From Haloarcula rubripromontorii (GTDB taxonomy: Archaea; Halobacteriota; Halobacteria; Halobacteriales; Haloarculaceae): 64,000 nt of DNA. Shown here piece by piece: positions 62,455-64,000 of the stretch. The notes beneath the pieces were generated by a model. That model was not told the origin of the DNA and ran no database searches. It saw only the letters and a program-made list of their open reading frames with translations. A program made the translations under genes and the position numbers. Numbering within the stretch: position 1 is the stretch's first letter; each line of letters begins with the position of its first letter. Location of the stretch: the NCBI RefSeq assembly GCF_001280425.1, contig NZ_LIUF01000002.1, forward strand, positions 806,001-870,000. The letters are read 5' to 3'.

Positions 62455-63228
62455 ATGGCCGAGCAACACGGTGACGGTGCAATCCCCGTCGAACTTTCGG
62501 TGATCGGCGGGTTCGTTATCGCCGGGATTGTCGGCGTGCTGTTCCCCGCAGACGCGATGACCCATTGGCTGTTCCACCCGGCGGTCGTCGCAGGCTGTTG
62601 CTGGGCCGGACAGCTCTGGTACGTCGGCCGAACGGTCAGTGTCACGCCGGCTACCGGTGACCCCTGGCGCTACACCTTTGGGATTGCAAACACCGTGACG
62701 CTACTTCGCGGCGGGCTTTATGCCGTCGTCGCTGGCTTTCTCGTGGTGCCGGTGACGACCGAGCTCGTCTGGGTCCCAGCGGCCTGCTACGGCGCTGGGG
62801 TCGTACTCGATAGGCTCGATGGCACCGTCGCCCGAACCGTCGGCAAACAGACCCAGCTGGGCACGCGGTTAGACATGGCTTTCGACACTTTCGGGTTCGT
62901 GGTTGCACCGCTTGTCGCAGTCCTCTGGGGCCAGCTCCCCGCCCTGTACCTCTCACTGTCGGCTGCTCGCTACGTCTACGTCGCCGGGATTCGCTGGCGG
63001 CGCTACCGAAACCGGCCCGTCTTCGAGCGGCCTGACAGCAACCTCGGGAAGTATCTCGCCGGCGTCCAGATGGCGTTTATTACCGCCGCGCTCGTCCCTA
63101 CCGCGCCGACGGGACTAGTCTTCAGACTCACACCGGTCGTCATTGCACCGTCGCTGATGGTGTTCCTCCGTGACTTCCTCGTCGCTAGCGGTCGACTTCC
63201 TCGGGAGTGGTTCGACCGGCAGCGTTGA
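62455..63228 (+). CDS. CDP-alcohol phosphatidyltransferase
   Basis: 257 residues, about six membrane helices. It carries the complete family signature DG-x2-AR-x8-G-x3-D-x3-D in VLDRLDGTVARTVGKQTQLG and the following TRLDMAFD (near 120-140). A soluble FERPDSNLGKYL segment follows. Such enzymes join a CDP-lipid to an alcohol acceptor. The ATG at 62455 has a Shine-Dalgarno-like GGAGGTG 5 bases upstream and is preferred over the GTG at 62416. The acceptor cannot be deduced. Confidence 0.83.
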   Translation: MAEQHGDGAIPVELSVIGGFVIAGIVGVLFPADAMTHWLFHPAVVAGCCWAGQLWYVGRTVSVTPATGDPWRYTFGIANTVTLLRGGLYAVVAGFLVVPVTTELVWVPAACYGAGVVLDRLDGTVARTVGKQTQLGTRLDMAFDTFGFVVAPLVAVLWGQLPALYLSLSAARYVYVAGIRWRRYRNRPVFERPDSNLGKYLAGVQMAFITAALVPTAPTGLVFRLTPVVIAPSLMVFLRDFLVASGRLPREWFDRQR

Positions 63229-63253
63229 TACGTCTCTGTCCCTATATCTTGGT

Positions 63254-63733
63254 ATGCTCTTCCCGACACACCTGCTCGCGGCCGCGCTTCTGGGACGTGT
63301 GTCGCGGTTGTCGCCGCTGTGGCTTGTGGTCGGGACCGCCTTTCCGGACGTGGTAGACAGGCCGCTAGCATCGGTCGGTGTCACCGCCCTCTATCATTCA
63401 ATCGGCCACTCTGCACTGCTCGTGGTCGTTGCGCTCCCGCTGGCTCTCTCGGGCCGGACAGGACTGTCGGCGGCAGCTGGATGGGCGTTACATCTCCTCC
63501 TTGACACCGTCCACGTCGTTCTCAACGGCCGCCCCGGCGACGCGGTCTTTCTGCTTTGGCCTGTTCTTACTCCGACGGACCCACTGGCGCTCCCGCCGGG
63601 GTCGTTCTTCGTGTACTACCTCTGGAGTCCATCATTCTTCCTCGAAGTCGCGCTCTGGCTCACGACCGCTGGCCTGCTCGCCAGACACGCCACAAGAGAG
63701 GGCCGTGCTGGCTCCCGAGATCGGGTCGATTGA
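63254..63733 (+). CDS. YdjM/DUF457-type membrane metal-dependent hydrolase-like protein
   Basis: 159 residues, four or more helices. FPTHLLAAALLGRVSRLSPLWLVVGTAFPDVVDRP, LYHSIGHSALLVV and WALHLLLDTVHVVLNGR give the His/Asp pattern (H, FPD, HS, H-x3-D) of the DUF457/YdjM family of membrane-embedded predicted hydrolases. Twenty-five bases after the CDP-alcohol phosphatidyltransferase stop, so likely co-transcribed. Confidence 0.65.
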   Translation: MLFPTHLLAAALLGRVSRLSPLWLVVGTAFPDVVDRPLASVGVTALYHSIGHSALLVVVALPLALSGRTGLSAAAGWALHLLLDTVHVVLNGRPGDAVFLLWPVLTPTDPLALPPGSFFVYYLWSPSFFLEVALWLTTAGLLARHATREGRAGSRDRVD

Positions 63734-63882
63734 GCCTCCCAGTCGCTGTGGAGACATAATACGATGGCACAATCCCTGAAACGCTGCAATATAGTGACTA
63801 TCGACACTGTCCGACTGAATCAGTACACGATGACACACCAACCCAACTGAGAGGGCCTCGGTTGGCGGCACTCCGTCGCGTC

Positions 63883-64000
63883 TCAGCTTTCTACGCAGTC
63901 CGTACAGCGGCTAGCGCCGGGTAGCGAGGACCGACCACACTCTGTACACGCATCGAGGCCTGCGCTTGGCTTCTCCCGTGGGACAGGTAACGTGTTCAGT
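63883..64000 (-). CDS. Zinc-ribbon protein, C-terminal end (partial)
   Basis: The reading frame enters from the right end and stops at 63883. The visible tail reads LPVPREKPSAGLDACTECGRSS then PGASRCTDCVES, giving a CxxCG...CxxC zinc ribbon at the very C-terminus. The rest of the protein lies outside the window, so its identity is unknown. Confidence 0.5.
   Translation of the reverse strand, partial: LNTLPVPREKPSAGLDACTECGRSSLPGASRCTDCVES

Noticed and set aside
1-64000. CRISPR arrays, tRNA or rRNA genes.
   Set aside because: No regularly spaced direct repeats and no tRNA or rRNA sequence was recognised on either strand by eye.

Overview
The window comes from a halophilic archaeon, most likely Haloarcula or a close relative. 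The proteins are acidic, exported proteins carry twin-arginine lipoprotein signals, and many genes begin right at the expected transcription start (TATA-like box about 27 nt upstream, no leader). Family markers include a CetZ-type tubulin, the rod-determining factor RdfA, haloarchaeal glucose dehydrogenase, F420 enzymes and a CDP-alcohol phosphatidyltransferase. No rRNA, tRNA or CRISPR array was seen.

Layout: 0-12 kb is a catabolic accessory region. It holds an IclR-type regulator end, glucose dehydrogenase, HD and tandem EthD proteins, aldehyde dehydrogenase, F420:NADP reductase, hotdog thioesterase, a luciferase-like oxidoreductase, an M24 enzyme with an altered metal site, an SDR epimerase and a ThDP enzyme. 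12.8-25.3 kb is a branched-chain amino-acid type unit: Tat lipoprotein LivJ, an aminotransferase, LivHMGF and a complete 2-oxoacid dehydrogenase complex (E1a, E1b, E2, E3). 25.3-35 kb holds small zinc-finger genes, RdfA, universal stress proteins, membrane proteins, a 5'-nucleotidase-type phosphoesterase and CetZ. 35.6-42.8 kb is phosphorus-oriented: PhnD-C-E-E transporter, MgtC/DUF4010 protein, HAD phosphatase and secreted GDPD. 43.4-45 kb is a thiolase/DUF35 pair. 45-51 kb is gene-poor, with small membrane proteins and gene remnants. 51.5-54.2 kb is an SsuABC/TauABC-like transporter with a predicted metal-dependent operator. 55-63.7 kb is a biosynthetic-looking cluster: methyltransferase, glycosyltransferase, pterin-synthase homologue, medium-chain dehydrogenase, sulfatase-fold protein, a Gfo/Idh-AKR fusion, and membrane proteins including a CDP-alcohol phosphatidyltransferase.

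The best candidates for something undescribed are two repeated families in intergenic DNA. First, a module in three copies (19.93-20.10, 26.30-26.45 and 26.60-26.77 kb): a leaderless 34-40 codon gene sharing an M-x-P-G start, an S-R-x-[LA]-[MI] core and a [FY]-T-F-[FS] tail, followed at its stop codon by a 55-nt stem element with fixed GTAGACC and GGTGGAAAAC boxes. Two copies are divergent, and each lies upstream of a paralogous CxxCG...FCxxxC zinc-finger gene; the third precedes the 2-oxoacid dehydrogenase operon. Second, a roughly 130-nt element in three copies (35.17, 45.59 and 46.16 kb), each with a TATA-like box about 27 nt upstream and a conserved TGGGTTCTGG outer stem that shows compensatory changes. 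It looks like an independently transcribed small RNA family.

All functional names rest on motifs and family resemblance read by eye; no database search was run.
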